This document shows positions 16,671-24,332 of a stretch of DNA of 64,000 nucleotides, one piece after another. Position numbers and translations under genes: made by a program. This DNA comes from JANPBY01 sp031430645 (GTDB lineage Bacteria; Actinomycetota; Actinomycetes; DATJPE01), in contig JANPBY010000027.1 in NCBI GenBank assembly GCA_031430645.1, forward strand, positions 1 to 64,000. The letters run 5' to 3'. A model generated the notes under the pieces. That model was not told the DNA's origin. It did no database searches and saw only the letters and a list, made by a program, of their open reading frames with translations. Each line of letters starts with the position of its first letter. Position 1 is the first letter of the stretch.

Positions 16671-16928
16671 GCCGCTAGACAGTCGGGCGATCTCGGTTCG
16701 GCCGGGCTCGGTGACGTACGGCGCCGCAAGCGCAGCCACGAGGGACTCCACCAGCTCTGGCGCGGTGCCTGCAGGGAGGCGGAACGTCGAAAGGCACCTG
16801 TCGTACCGCCACATGCTGATGACGAAAACTCGATCCCGGGGATGGAAAGACACCCGCATCGATCGTCCAGGGTCGCGGTCATCGAAGAAGACCGTGCCGT
16901 GAGTCGGGAGTGGCGAAACCACGCGCAT
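16485..16928 (-). CDS. Small conserved hypothetical protein overlapping sulP
   Basis: The ORF encodes 147 aa. The first ~85 residues (MRVVSPLPTHGTVFFDDRDP, then RVSFHPRDRVFVISMWRYDRC) look like a genuine small actinobacterial protein with a beta-rich N-terminus. The last ~62 codons lie antisense inside the end of sulP and are of doubtful significance; an ancestral stop near 16670 may have been lost. Upstream is a good promoter with -35 TTGACA (16964-16959), an 18-bp spacer and -10 GATCCT (16940-16935), 6 nt from the ATG, so it may be leaderless. Function unknown. Confidence 0.6.
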   Translation of the reverse strand: MRVVSPLPTHGTVFFDDRDPGRSMRVSFHPRDRVFVISMWRYDRCLSTFRLPAGTAPELVESLVAALAAPYVTEPGRTEIARLSSGSGAVRPGPTPVVVGGEGGRQGGVQPVHTDRLGEAERLEVITEVLLHAGHRKDDASPGQLPA

Positions 16929-16934
16929 GCTTCG

Positions 16935-16964
16935 AGGATCGTCGGACCCGTTGCTCAATGTCAA
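16935..16964 (-). promoter_or_regulatory. Promoter of the small hypothetical gene
   Basis: Perfect -35 TTGACA (16964-16959), 18-bp spacer, -10 GATCCT, then 6 nt to the ATG at 16928. Confidence 0.55.
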
Positions 16965-16990
16965 CGGCGTAGTGAGCACACTGCCCCTGG

Positions 16991-17464
16991 CTACGACGCC
17001 GCGCGCGAGGAGACCTCGGCAGCAAGCGCTCGCGCCTGGGCGAGACCCCGACTACCGTCCGCCCCCTGGATTCCCATGGCGACCATCGTGGTGCCGTCCG
17101 CGAGATCGAGCTGAACCCACGGGTCGCCCGGCGAAAGACGCACACCCAGCACCTCTGCCCATTCCAGCCGCCGATGACGAAAGAGGTTGACCACGGTCAA
17201 CCCGGCGACGTCTGCCTCGACTCGCACGCGAGCCAGCCGATGAAGCACGAGAACGACCGCTAGCCCGCTGCCCACGAGCAGCAGCCGGTCGAAGGTTGTC
17301 GCCCCACTGCGACCCTCTGAGGTGAGAGCCACAGCCACAACACAGAATCCGCAGAACGCGACGACCGCTAGGACGTACGGCACCACGCGACCTCGACGCG
17401 GTCTCCACACCACGGGGAGCACAGGTCGGTCAGGAGCAGGCACTGATCGGTCAGGAACGGGCAC
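16991..17464 (-). CDS. Small PH-domain membrane protein
   Basis: A 157-aa protein with two membrane helices (about 29-48 and 58-78) followed by a bacterial PH-like domain (RRLEWAEVLGVRLSPGDPWVQLDLADG). This type often sits next to hisG in actinobacteria; its function is unknown. The start is uncertain: GTGs at 17464, 17443 and 17422 sit in a short internal repeat (VPDRSVPAPDRPV). It follows hisG by 13 bp and is probably cotranscribed with it. Confidence 0.75.
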   Translation of the reverse strand: MPVPDRSVPAPDRPVLPVVWRPRRGRVVPYVLAVVAFCGFCVVAVALTSEGRSGATTFDRLLLVGSGLAVVLVLHRLARVRVEADVAGLTVVNLFRHRRLEWAEVLGVRLSPGDPWVQLDLADGTTMVAMGIQGADGSRGLAQARALAAEVSSRAAS

Positions 17465-17477
17465 TGAGAGGACTCAG

Positions 17478-18323
17478 CTAGAGCCGGCAGGCGTGGATGT
17501 CGGTGGTGAGGATCCCGCGGGCACCCAAGTCGTGCAGGGCATCCATGATCTGGTTGGTCTCTGGTCGTGAGACCAAGGCACGGACCGCGACCCATCCCTC
17601 GCGCTGCAGGGGTGAGACGGTCGGTGACTCGATTCCAGGGGTCAGAGCACAAGCCCGCTCGACGAGGTCGGTTGGGCAGTCGTAGTCCATCATCACGTAG
17701 GTTCGCGCCACGATCACGCCCTGCAATCGGCGCTCAAGCTGCTCGACTGCGGGCGTCACAGCCAGGCCGGTGCGTCGCACGAGGACGGCTTCTGACCGAA
17801 GGATCGGGTCGCCGAAAATCTCCAGTCCTGCCTGTCGCAGGGTGCTCCCCGTCTCGACCACGTCGGCTATGACGTCAGCAACGCCTAGGCGAACCGAGGT
17901 CTCAACGGCGCCGTCCAGCCGGATGACCTCGGCCGTCACACCCAGCGAGGCGAGGTGCTTGCCCACCAAACCCGGGTACGCCGTGGCGACCCGGAGGCCC
18001 TCCAGCTCCTGCACCGACTGAGCCGAGCCGGGGCGAGCAGCGAAGCGAAAAGTAGACGCGCCAAAACCGAGCGGCAGGATCTCATCAGCGGCCGCACCGC
18101 TGTCGAGGAGCAGATCGCGACCAGTGAAGCCGACATCGAGCTGGCCGGAGCCGACATAGACCGCGATGTCACGGGGACGAAGGAAAAAGAACTCAGTGGC
18201 GTTGTCCGAATCCTGAAGAACCAGCTCACGCGGGTCGGACCTCTGCCGATATCCGGCCTCGCGCAACATCTGGCTGGCTGGCTCAGCCAAGGACCCTTTG
18301 TTGGGTACGGCCACGCGCAACAT
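17478..18323 (-). CDS. hisG: ATP phosphoribosyltransferase
   Basis: The first committed step of histidine synthesis, joining ATP and PRPP. The 281-aa product is the long, self-sufficient form with a C-terminal regulatory domain, so no HisZ is needed. Signatures are AVPNKGSLAEPA and DLGFTGRD-like DVGFTGRDLLL, plus the PRPP loop VADVIADVVETGSTL. The ATG at 18323 is chosen; a GTG at 18335 would overlap the hisE stop as GTGA and add four residues. It lies downstream of hisE. Confidence 0.95.
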   Translation of the reverse strand: MLRVAVPNKGSLAEPASQMLREAGYRQRSDPRELVLQDSDNATEFFFLRPRDIAVYVGSGQLDVGFTGRDLLLDSGAAADEILPLGFGASTFRFAARPGSAQSVQELEGLRVATAYPGLVGKHLASLGVTAEVIRLDGAVETSVRLGVADVIADVVETGSTLRQAGLEIFGDPILRSEAVLVRRTGLAVTPAVEQLERRLQGVIVARTYVMMDYDCPTDLVERACALTPGIESPTVSPLQREGWVAVRALVSRPETNQIMDALHDLGARGILTTDIHACRL

Positions 18324-18331
18324 CGCCGGAC

Positions 18332-18595
18332 TCACAGCCGGTGATAGACGTCGTCGAGGGACAGCCCGAGCGACACCATCAGGACCTGGACGTGATAAAT
18401 GAGCTGGGCAATCTCCTCCGCCGCCCGCTCGGGGGTTTCGTGCTCGGCCGCCATCCACGCCTCGGCGGCCTCTTCGACGACCTTCTTGCCGATCGCGTGT
18501 ACGCCGTCTTCGAGGAGACGCACCGTTGAGGAGTGATCAGGGCGGTAGGCGTCACGGGCTGTGAGTTCGGCGAACAGCTGGTCGAAGGTCTTCAT
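18332..18595 (-). CDS. hisE: Phosphoribosyl-ATP diphosphatase
   Basis: The second step of histidine synthesis, hydrolysing PR-ATP to PR-AMP and PPi. The 87-aa all-alpha NTP-pyrophosphohydrolase fold has the metal-binding acidic cluster KKVVEEAAEAWMAAEHE. It sits directly upstream of hisG and 10 bp after ribH, so histidine and riboflavin genes may be cotranscribed. Confidence 0.95.
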   Translation of the reverse strand: MKTFDQLFAELTARDAYRPDHSSTVRLLEDGVHAIGKKVVEEAAEAWMAAEHETPERAAEEIAQLIYHVQVLMVSLGLSLDDVYHRL

Positions 18596-18605
18596 AGGTG
18601 CAAGC

Positions 18606-19085
18606 CTAAGGCGCTCGGAGTGACCGCAGTGTCAGGGCCGTGGCGAGTGCGGCATCGGCCGCCTCGCGACCTTTGTCTTCTACTGAGTCTGGGAGACCCG
18701 CCCGAGCCAAGGCCTGCTCCTCGTTGTCGCACGTGAGCAGCCCGAAACCGATCGGCACACCAGCGTCGAGGGCAACGCGAGTAAGTCCGTGGGTCGCGGC
18801 CGAGGAAATGTACTCAAAGTGCGGAGTGCCTCCCCGAATCACCACGCCAAGGACGACCACTGCGTCATACGACTGCCGAGCCAGCTCAGCAGCGACGATG
18901 GGGAGCTCGAAGGCTCCGGGCACCCGCACGAGGAATGGGTCCACGACGCCGGCATCATCGAGGGCTCGTCGGGCGCCTGCGATCAGCCCGTCCATCACGG
19001 GAGCGTGCCAAGAGGAGGCCACCACGGCCACCCGCAGCGTCGATGCTCCGATCAGTGCGCTGGCCGGCGCACCGTGCCCGCTCAC
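18606..19085 (-). CDS. ribH: 6,7-dimethyl-8-ribityllumazine synthase
   Basis: Condenses the ribityl-aminopyrimidine with dihydroxybutanone phosphate to lumazine, forming large capsids or pentamers. The 159-aa sequence has VPGAFELPIVAAELA, VVLGVVIRGGTPHFEYI and PIGFGLLTCDNEEQA. The GTG at 19085 overlaps the ribBA stop (GTGA). Confidence 0.96.
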   Translation of the reverse strand: MSGHGAPASALIGASTLRVAVVASSWHAPVMDGLIAGARRALDDAGVVDPFLVRVPGAFELPIVAAELARQSYDAVVVLGVVIRGGTPHFEYISSAATHGLTRVALDAGVPIGFGLLTCDNEEQALARAGLPDSVEDKGREAADAALATALTLRSLRAP

Positions 19086-20320
19086 GAGCCCGACCCAAGG
19101 TCGGGAAGCACGTGCCCCATCCGGTCGCGCTTGGTTTCGAGATAGCGCCTGTTGTGCGCGGTCGCGATCACCGGAAGAGGCACTCGGCCGGTGATCGCGA
19201 GGCCATAGCCCTCCAGCCCGGCTCGCTTGGTCGGGTTGTTCGTGAGGAGTCGCATGGAGCGGATCCCAAGGTCGACCAGGACTTGAGCTCCGACCCCGTA
19301 GTCGCGGGCATCCGCAGGAAGGCCCAGCTCGAGATTCGCGTCGACCGTGTCACTCCCCCGATCCTGGAGCTGGTAGGCCTGCAACTTATGCACCAACCCG
19401 ATCCCCCGACCCTCGTGACCGCGCATGTAAAGGACCACCCCCCGGCCTTCGGCTGCCACGGCCGCCAGAGCCGCCTCCAGCTGTGGCCCGCAGTCGCAGC
19501 GCAACGACCCGAAGACGTCCCCGGTGAGGCACTCGGAGTGCACGCGCACGAGCACGTCCTCGCCGTCTCCCAGCTCACCCTTGACCAGAGCGACGTGCTC
19601 GATGCCGTCCAGTCGGCTCCGGTACCCAACCGCGCTGAACTCCCCGTGCAGCGTGGGCAGGACGGTTTCGGCTGCCCGCTCGACCAGGGACTCGGTACGC
19701 CTTCGATGCACGATCAGATCGGCGATCGAGATCATGACCAGGGCATGCGCATCGGCAAAGGCGCGACACTCCGGCGCCCGCATCATCGACCCGTCGTCGT
19801 TGACCAGTTCGCAGAGCGCCCCCGCTGGCATCAGGCCAGCCAACCGAGCCAGGTCCACCGCTGCCTCGGTGTGCCCAGGGCGCCTGAGCACTCCCCCGGG
19901 CATGGCCCGAAGCGGAACCACGTGACCTGGCCTGGTCAGGTCGCGCGGCTCGGTAGCAGAGTCGCTGAGCACCCGGATCGTGCGCGAGCGGTCCTCCGCC
20001 GAGATGCCCGTTGACTGGACGTCGCGTGCGTCCACGGTGATCGCATACGCCGTGCCCTTGCGGTCCTCGTTGACCAGGGTCATCGGGGGGAGCCCGAGGC
20101 GGTCCAGATCAGGACCTTCCATAGGGACACACAGATACCCGGACGTATGCCGGATCATGAACCCCACGAGGGCCGGAGTCGCTTTGCCAGCAGCAAAGAT
20201 CAGGTCGCCCTCGTTCTCCCGATCCTCGTCATCGACGACGACCACGGCTTCCCCGCGTGCGATCGCCGCCACGGCTTCCTCGACCTGGTCGAGCCGGATA
20301 CCCACGTACGTGGTGCTCAT
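19082..20320 (-). CDS. ribBA: Bifunctional 3,4-dihydroxy-2-butanone-4-phosphate synthase / GTP cyclohydrolase II
   Basis: A 412-aa fusion that supplies both riboflavin precursors. The N-terminal RibB domain (about 1-205) has VVDDEDRENEGDLIFAA, GGVLRRPGHTEAAVDL and acts on ribulose-5-phosphate. The C-terminal RibA domain has the zinc site SECLTGDVFGSLRCDCGPQ and the GHEGRGIGL loop, and acts on GTP. The ATG at 20320 overlaps the ribE stop (ATGA). rpe, which interconverts ribulose-5-phosphate, lies at the head of the cluster. Confidence 0.96.
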   Translation of the reverse strand: MSTTYVGIRLDQVEEAVAAIARGEAVVVVDDEDRENEGDLIFAAGKATPALVGFMIRHTSGYLCVPMEGPDLDRLGLPPMTLVNEDRKGTAYAITVDARDVQSTGISAEDRSRTIRVLSDSATEPRDLTRPGHVVPLRAMPGGVLRRPGHTEAAVDLARLAGLMPAGALCELVNDDGSMMRAPECRAFADAHALVMISIADLIVHRRRTESLVERAAETVLPTLHGEFSAVGYRSRLDGIEHVALVKGELGDGEDVLVRVHSECLTGDVFGSLRCDCGPQLEAALAAVAAEGRGVVLYMRGHEGRGIGLVHKLQAYQLQDRGSDTVDANLELGLPADARDYGVGAQVLVDLGIRSMRLLTNNPTKRAGLEGYGLAITGRVPLPVIATAHNRRYLETKRDRMGHVLPDLGSGS

Positions 20321-20910
20321 GTCCGCTCCCCTATCAACTTCTCGACGTACTTCGCGATGACGTCGACCTCGAGGTTGACGAGATCGCCGATCTGTTTGTG
20401 CCCCAATGTGGTCAGCTCGAGCGTGGTGGGGATGAGGCTGACCGTGAACCAATCGGTGCCGACGTCCACGACGGTGAGCGAGACGCCGTCGACGGTGACG
20501 GACCCCTTCTTGACGACGTACCGGACCAGCTCGGTCGGCAGCCCGATCCGGACGACCTCCCAGTGTTCGGCGGGCGTGCGGTCGAGGATCACGCCCGTGC
20601 CGTCGACGTGGCCTTGCACGAGATGACCGCCGAGACGATCAGCCAGGGTGACCGGCCGCTCGAGGTTCACGCGACTGCCGACGACAAGCTCGCCGAGGCT
20701 CGATCGCTCGAGGGTCTCGCGCATGACGTCGGCAGTGAAGTGGCCGTCCACGCTCTCCACCACGGTGAGACATACGCCGTTGACGGCGATCGATGCGCCA
20801 TGAAGGACGTCGGTGGTCACCAACGGTCCGCTCACCGTGATTCGCGCGGCATCGGCTTGCACCTCGATGGCCTGCACGGTTCCGAGCTCTTCAACGATCC
20901 CGGTAAACAT
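20317..20910 (-). CDS. ribE: Riboflavin synthase alpha chain
   Basis: Dismutates two lumazines into riboflavin. The 197-aa protein contains two tandem lumazine-binding half-barrels, each with a VNGVCLTV or VDGVSLTV motif, and starts with the typical MFTGIVEELG. It follows ribD by 2 bp and overlaps ribBA. Confidence 0.96.
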   Translation of the reverse strand: MFTGIVEELGTVQAIEVQADAARITVSGPLVTTDVLHGASIAVNGVCLTVVESVDGHFTADVMRETLERSSLGELVVGSRVNLERPVTLADRLGGHLVQGHVDGTGVILDRTPAEHWEVVRIGLPTELVRYVVKKGSVTVDGVSLTVVDVGTDWFTVSLIPTTLELTTLGHKQIGDLVNLEVDVIAKYVEKLIGERT

Positions 20911-20912
20911 CC

Positions 20913-21932
20913 TCAGACCTTCCTGAACATCGTCAGTCGTACGTCGTCACCGAGCTGGGTCACGTCAACCAGCTGAAAGCGCAGCCCTTCGGCCAGGGTC
21001 GCGATTCCGGCATCTCCAAGCACGGCAGGCCCGCCACCCAAGAGAAGCGGTGCGACGTAGGCGATGACCTCGTCAACCAACCCGGCTCTGACAAAAGCCC
21101 CGGCCACGGTGGGGCCGCCTTCCAACCACACGTGCCGAATCCCGCGACCATGTAGAGCCTCGAGGACTTCCACCGGATCGTGCGTGGCCAGGTGAACGGT
21201 GGTGGCCGAAGAGTCACGTAGCTGGGCGCCCGCAGGAAGTTCGGTGCGACCCATCACGACACGCAGGGGCTGCTCAGAAGGCGGCCTGGGAGTGTCGTGT
21301 GCATCCCGCACGGTCAGCTGTGGGTCGTCAGCCAGTGCCGTGCCCGTGCCCACGAGAATGGCGTCACACTCGGCGCGCAGCCGATGAACATCGCGGCGCG
21401 CGGAGATCCCGGTGATCCACTGACTCGATCCATCGGCTGCAGCGCTCCTGCCGTCGAGGGACGAGGCGAACTTCCAGGTCACGACCGGCCATCCCCGTCT
21501 GACGGCCAGTGACCAGGCAACGTTCAGTTCGGTGCACTCCTCGATCAGGAGCCCCCCCTCCACATCCACTCCGGCCGCACGCAGTCGCGCGGCGCCCCCA
21601 GCGACAGTCGGGTTGGGATCGGTCTGGCCGAAAACGACGCGAGCGACACCGGCCTCGATCAGGGTCTCGGCGCAGCGGCCGACGCGATCGAAGCCGGAAC
21701 ACGGCTCGAGGGAAACAACAGCGGTGGCACCACGAGCCTCGCCACTTGACGCGAGTGCAGCGACCTCGGCGTGTGGCGTACCTGCCCCGCAGTGGAAACC
21801 CTCACCCACGACAGCACCGTCGGCTGACAACAGAACACATCCGACGCGCGGGTTCGGGTTGGGGCGGAAATCAGGAGTACGCGCGAGGTGGAGGGCGCGA
21901 CGCATCGCGGCGCTCTCGACTGAACTGGCCAT
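20913..21932 (-). CDS. ribD: Bifunctional riboflavin pathway deaminase / reductase
   Basis: A 339-aa enzyme. The N-terminal deaminase (about 1-145) has the zinc ligands in TPHAEVAAL and EPCSGFDRVGRC; the second departs from the commoner CSHxGRTPPC, though the two cysteines and their spacing are kept. The C-terminal reductase starts near PVVTWKFASSLDGR and includes WLEGGPTVAGAF. I chose ATG 21932, with GAGAGGGG about 5 nt upstream; a GTG at 21938 is the alternative. It is the first gene after the FMN riboswitch. Confidence 0.93.
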   Translation of the reverse strand: MASSVESAAMRRALHLARTPDFRPNPNPRVGCVLLSADGAVVGEGFHCGAGTPHAEVAALASSGEARGATAVVSLEPCSGFDRVGRCAETLIEAGVARVVFGQTDPNPTVAGGAARLRAAGVDVEGGLLIEECTELNVAWSLAVRRGWPVVTWKFASSLDGRSAAADGSSQWITGISARRDVHRLRAECDAILVGTGTALADDPQLTVRDAHDTPRPPSEQPLRVVMGRTELPAGAQLRDSSATTVHLATHDPVEVLEALHGRGIRHVWLEGGPTVAGAFVRAGLVDEVIAYVAPLLLGGGPAVLGDAGIATLAEGLRFQLVDVTQLGDDVRLTMFRKV

Positions 21933-21999
21933 GCACACCCCTCTCCGCGTCGGTCGCGGTCCCGAGGTGTACGAAGGTCATCGCAAGCAAGCCCGAGCC

Positions 22000-22022
22000 A
22001 CCGCCGCAGGACGCGCGGCGGT
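22000..22022 (-). terminator. Expression-platform hairpin of the FMN riboswitch
   Basis: ACCGCCGC (22022-22015) pairs with GCGGCGGT (22007-22000) around a 7-nt loop, between the aptamer and ribD. It is not followed by a T-run, so it may act by Rho-dependent termination or structural switching rather than as a classical intrinsic terminator. Confidence 0.5.
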
Positions 22023-22036
22023 GCGGACGTGCTCGC

Positions 22037-22159
22037 GCGTCGCCTCCCATCCGGACTTTCACCGTCGGTCCAGGAGTTTCACCTGGTCAACCGGCCGATG
22101 GCTTCGGCCGGGTCGCGGACTGTCACCGCCGGCTCGGAATTGCACCGACCCCGGGACGC
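22037..22159 (-). promoter_or_regulatory. FMN riboswitch (RFN element)
   Basis: The minus strand carries the conserved RFN blocks in order: GCCGGCGGTGACAGTCCGCG, a variable stem, GGTTGACCAGGTGAAA, GACCGACGGTGAAAGTCCG and ATGGGAGGCG. The closing P1 stem pairs GCGTC (22159-22155) with GACGC (22041-22037). It should sense FMN and repress ribD-ribE-ribBA-ribH. It begins only about 20 nt after the rpe stop. Confidence 0.95.
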
Positions 22160-22180
22160 ACGATGTGTTGCCTTACACGT

Positions 22181-22876
22181 CTAGTCTGCCACAGCAGTTT
22201 CGGTGCCGGCCGCCAATGCCCCCGTCGTCGCGAGCGCCCTGAGCCTTCGGCAGGCCGCTGCGGCATCCTCCGGGCCATAGACGGCTGATCCGGCCACGAA
22301 CGTGTCAGCTCCCGCCTCGGCGCACTGCGCGATCGTGTCGTCGGCGACGCCTCCGTCCACTTGGAGCCAGACCGCTCCGCCCGACGCACGGATCAACTCT
22401 TTGGCCCGACGGATCTTGGGCAACATCTCGGATATGAACGCCTGACCGCCGAATCCGGGCTCCACGGTCATCACGAGGAGCATGTCAAGCTCAGGGAGCA
22501 GCTCGGCGTACGGGTCAACCGCTGTGCCGGGTTTCAGAGCCATGCCGGCCCTGGCCCCTGCCGAGCGAAGCGCCCGAGCAAGGCGTACGGGCTCCGCGGC
22601 CGCTTCGACATGGAACGTCACCGAACCCGCGCCCGCCTCGGCATAGGCCGGCGCCCAACGGTCAGGGTCGTCAATCATCAGATGGCAATCCACCGGGGTC
22701 GCAGAAACTCGAAGGAGAGCTTCCACGACCGGGAGCCCCAAGGTCAGATTCGGGACGAAGTGATTGTCCATGACATCGACGTGCAGCCAGTCTGCTGCGC
22801 CAGCTACCCGGGCGGCCTCGTCAGCGAGCCGGGCGAAGTCAGCCGACAAGATGCTCGGCGAGATGCGAAGGTCCAC
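22181..22876 (-). CDS. rpe: Ribulose-phosphate 3-epimerase
   Basis: Interconverts ribulose-5-phosphate and xylulose-5-phosphate in the pentose phosphate pathway. The 231-aa TIM barrel has SPSILSADFARL, WLHVDVMDNHFVPNLTLG (metal ligands His and Asp) and VMTVEPGFGGQAF. The start is GTG 22876: TAGCGT (22889-22884) lies 7 nt upstream, predicting a leaderless start; GTG 22885 is an alternative. rpe directly precedes the FMN riboswitch, in the conserved actinobacterial order rsmB-rpe-ribD, here broken by the cassette at 23-25 kb. Confidence 0.93.
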   Translation of the reverse strand: MDLRISPSILSADFARLADEAARVAGAADWLHVDVMDNHFVPNLTLGLPVVEALLRVSATPVDCHLMIDDPDRWAPAYAEAGAGSVTFHVEAAAEPVRLARALRSAGARAGMALKPGTAVDPYAELLPELDMLLVMTVEPGFGGQAFISEMLPKIRRAKELIRASGGAVWLQVDGGVADDTIAQCAEAGADTFVAGSAVYGPEDAAAACRRLRALATTGALAAGTETAVAD

Positions 22877-22972
22877 AGTCCTCACGCTAGCGGCCGGTCG
22901 GGCACCTGCCCATCCTCTCCTCACTGGCGACTGCTCCACACCTAGCCACGTCGCGCTAGGCCCCCCGCTGAG

Positions 22973-22978
22973 TACCAT
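22973..22978 (+). promoter_or_regulatory. Candidate -10 box for the glycan cassette
   Basis: TACCAT lies 8 nt before the ATG of a short upstream ORF (22987). No -35 is evident. Inference from spacing. Confidence 0.35.
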
Positions 22979-22986
22979 GGGGGACG

Positions 22987-23040
22987 ATGGTGAAACGGCA
23001 GTGTCGGACGAGATTCCACCCATGTAGGCGGGGACAGTGA
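22987..23040 (+). CDS. Possible 17-codon leader ORF
   Basis: ATG at 22987 opens a 17-residue frame (MVKRQCRTRFHPCRRGQ) whose TGA (23038-23040) overlaps the GTG start of the glycerophosphotransferase-like gene (23037-23039), a layout suited to translational coupling. It would be translated as a leaderless ORF. Very short and without homology evidence. Confidence 0.25.
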   Translation: MVKRQCRTRFHPCRRGQ

Positions 23041-24332
23041 CCAGAACAAGCCACAGGGGCGGGCCCGTGTCCCGCTTCTCCAAGCGCACCGTGCGCAGTG
23101 TCGGCAGACGGATGACCGCCCTCGGCGCGCCCCAACAGGCCTCCTTCGACCTGTCCGACCTCCCCAGTGCTGACGTCGCCGTCTACTTCTCAGATGGCCC
23201 TGAAAAGCTGTACCAGCTCAAGCAGTGGCTCCCCGTGTTCGAGTCAAACCCAGACGTCAGAACCGTCGTCGTTGTGCGGAGTTCGGGTACCCATCAAGCG
23301 TTGGAGAACCTGACCTCCCTCACTGTGCTGTTCGCGCCGCTGTACACAGACCTGATGGCCTTCTACGACCGGGGTGACTTCCACGCTGTCATCTACGTAA
23401 ACAACGGCATGAAGAACTTCCAGTCCCTCAGCTTTCAGCAAGCTGTACACATCCATGTGAACCATGGCGAGAGCGACAAGATCAGCATGGTGAGCAACCA
23501 AGTCAAGGCCTACGACCGGGTCTTTGTCGCTGGGGAGGCGGCGGTACAAAGGCATGCGGCAGCGCTCGCTTGGTTCGATCAGTCCAGACTGGTACGAGTA
23601 GGCCGACCGCAACTTGATCTAGCCGACACCGAGGTGATTCCGCCCTGGGCTGGACCGACGATCAGTTATGCGCCCACCTGGGAGGGCGAGGACGACGCCA
23701 ACAACTACACATCGGTCGACCGGTACGGCCCGCAGATCATTTCCGCAGCCTTGGCCCAACCCGGCGCTCGCGTCCTCTACAAGCCGCACCCGCGGGTGGT
23801 TAGCTCACGTGACTCCAACGTCGCACTTGGACACCGAAACATCATGAGTCTCATCCAGACGGCCACGACCTCAAATCCGGCAAGCGGCCACGCGGCACTG
23901 CTTGACTCGAATGTCTTGGACGTCATCCGTGCTAGCGACGTCATGGTTGCCGATGTCTCCAGTGTGGCCCTTGATCATCTCTACTTGCGGCCAGACGCCC
24001 CGCTCATGCTTTGCGACCGCCGAACCAATCGTGAGCGGCTGCTCAAGGACGCACCGGTAGCCAGCGGATCGCACATCATCGACAGAGAGACCATCGATAC
24101 TCTTGCACTGGACCTGACTGCAGTCCTTGCCGAGGATCCGATGCGCACCGCTCGTCACGAATTACGAGACTTCTACTTTGACGGTCTCGCCCCGGGCCAG
24201 AGCACCGAGCGATTCTGGCAGGAACTCGGCTTCGCCATTGCAGACCATGATGAGGCTCTGCGCCAATTGAGCCTCAGCCGTACCGTCGAAACAACGCCAA
24301 CCGCTTCGATCGAGTTAACGGGGAACCGATGA
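23037..24332 (+). CDS. CDP-glycerol:glycerophosphate glycerophosphotransferase-like protein (TagB/TagF family)
   Basis: A 431-aa protein whose C-terminal GT-B-like half (about 150-400) matches the polyol-phosphotransferase family of teichoic acid synthesis: ISYAPTWEGEDDANNYTS, ARVLYKPHPRVVSS and ASDVMVADVSSVALDHLYL. Such enzymes move a polyol phosphate from a CDP donor onto a lipid-linked or glycan acceptor at the inner membrane face. Donor and acceptor here are unknown. The start is GTG 23037; a methionine about 25 codons in is an alternative. It overlaps the next gene by 4 bp, and the base composition is visibly less GC-rich than the surroundings. Confidence 0.8.
   Translation: MTRTSHRGGPVSRFSKRTVRSVGRRMTALGAPQQASFDLSDLPSADVAVYFSDGPEKLYQLKQWLPVFESNPDVRTVVVVRSSGTHQALENLTSLTVLFAPLYTDLMAFYDRGDFHAVIYVNNGMKNFQSLSFQQAVHIHVNHGESDKISMVSNQVKAYDRVFVAGEAAVQRHAAALAWFDQSRLVRVGRPQLDLADTEVIPPWAGPTISYAPTWEGEDDANNYTSVDRYGPQIISAALAQPGARVLYKPHPRVVSSRDSNVALGHRNIMSLIQTATTSNPASGHAALLDSNVLDVIRASDVMVADVSSVALDHLYLRPDAPLMLCDRRTNRERLLKDAPVASGSHIIDRETIDTLALDLTAVLAEDPMRTARHELRDFYFDGLAPGQSTERFWQELGFAIADHDEALRQLSLSRTVETTPTASIELTGNR

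Noticed and set aside
17422..17464. Imperfect direct repeat (GGTCAGGA...GGCACTGA) at the start of the PH-domain gene
   Set aside because: Only two copies of about 20 bp in an uncertain N-terminus; more likely local duplication than a regulatory array.
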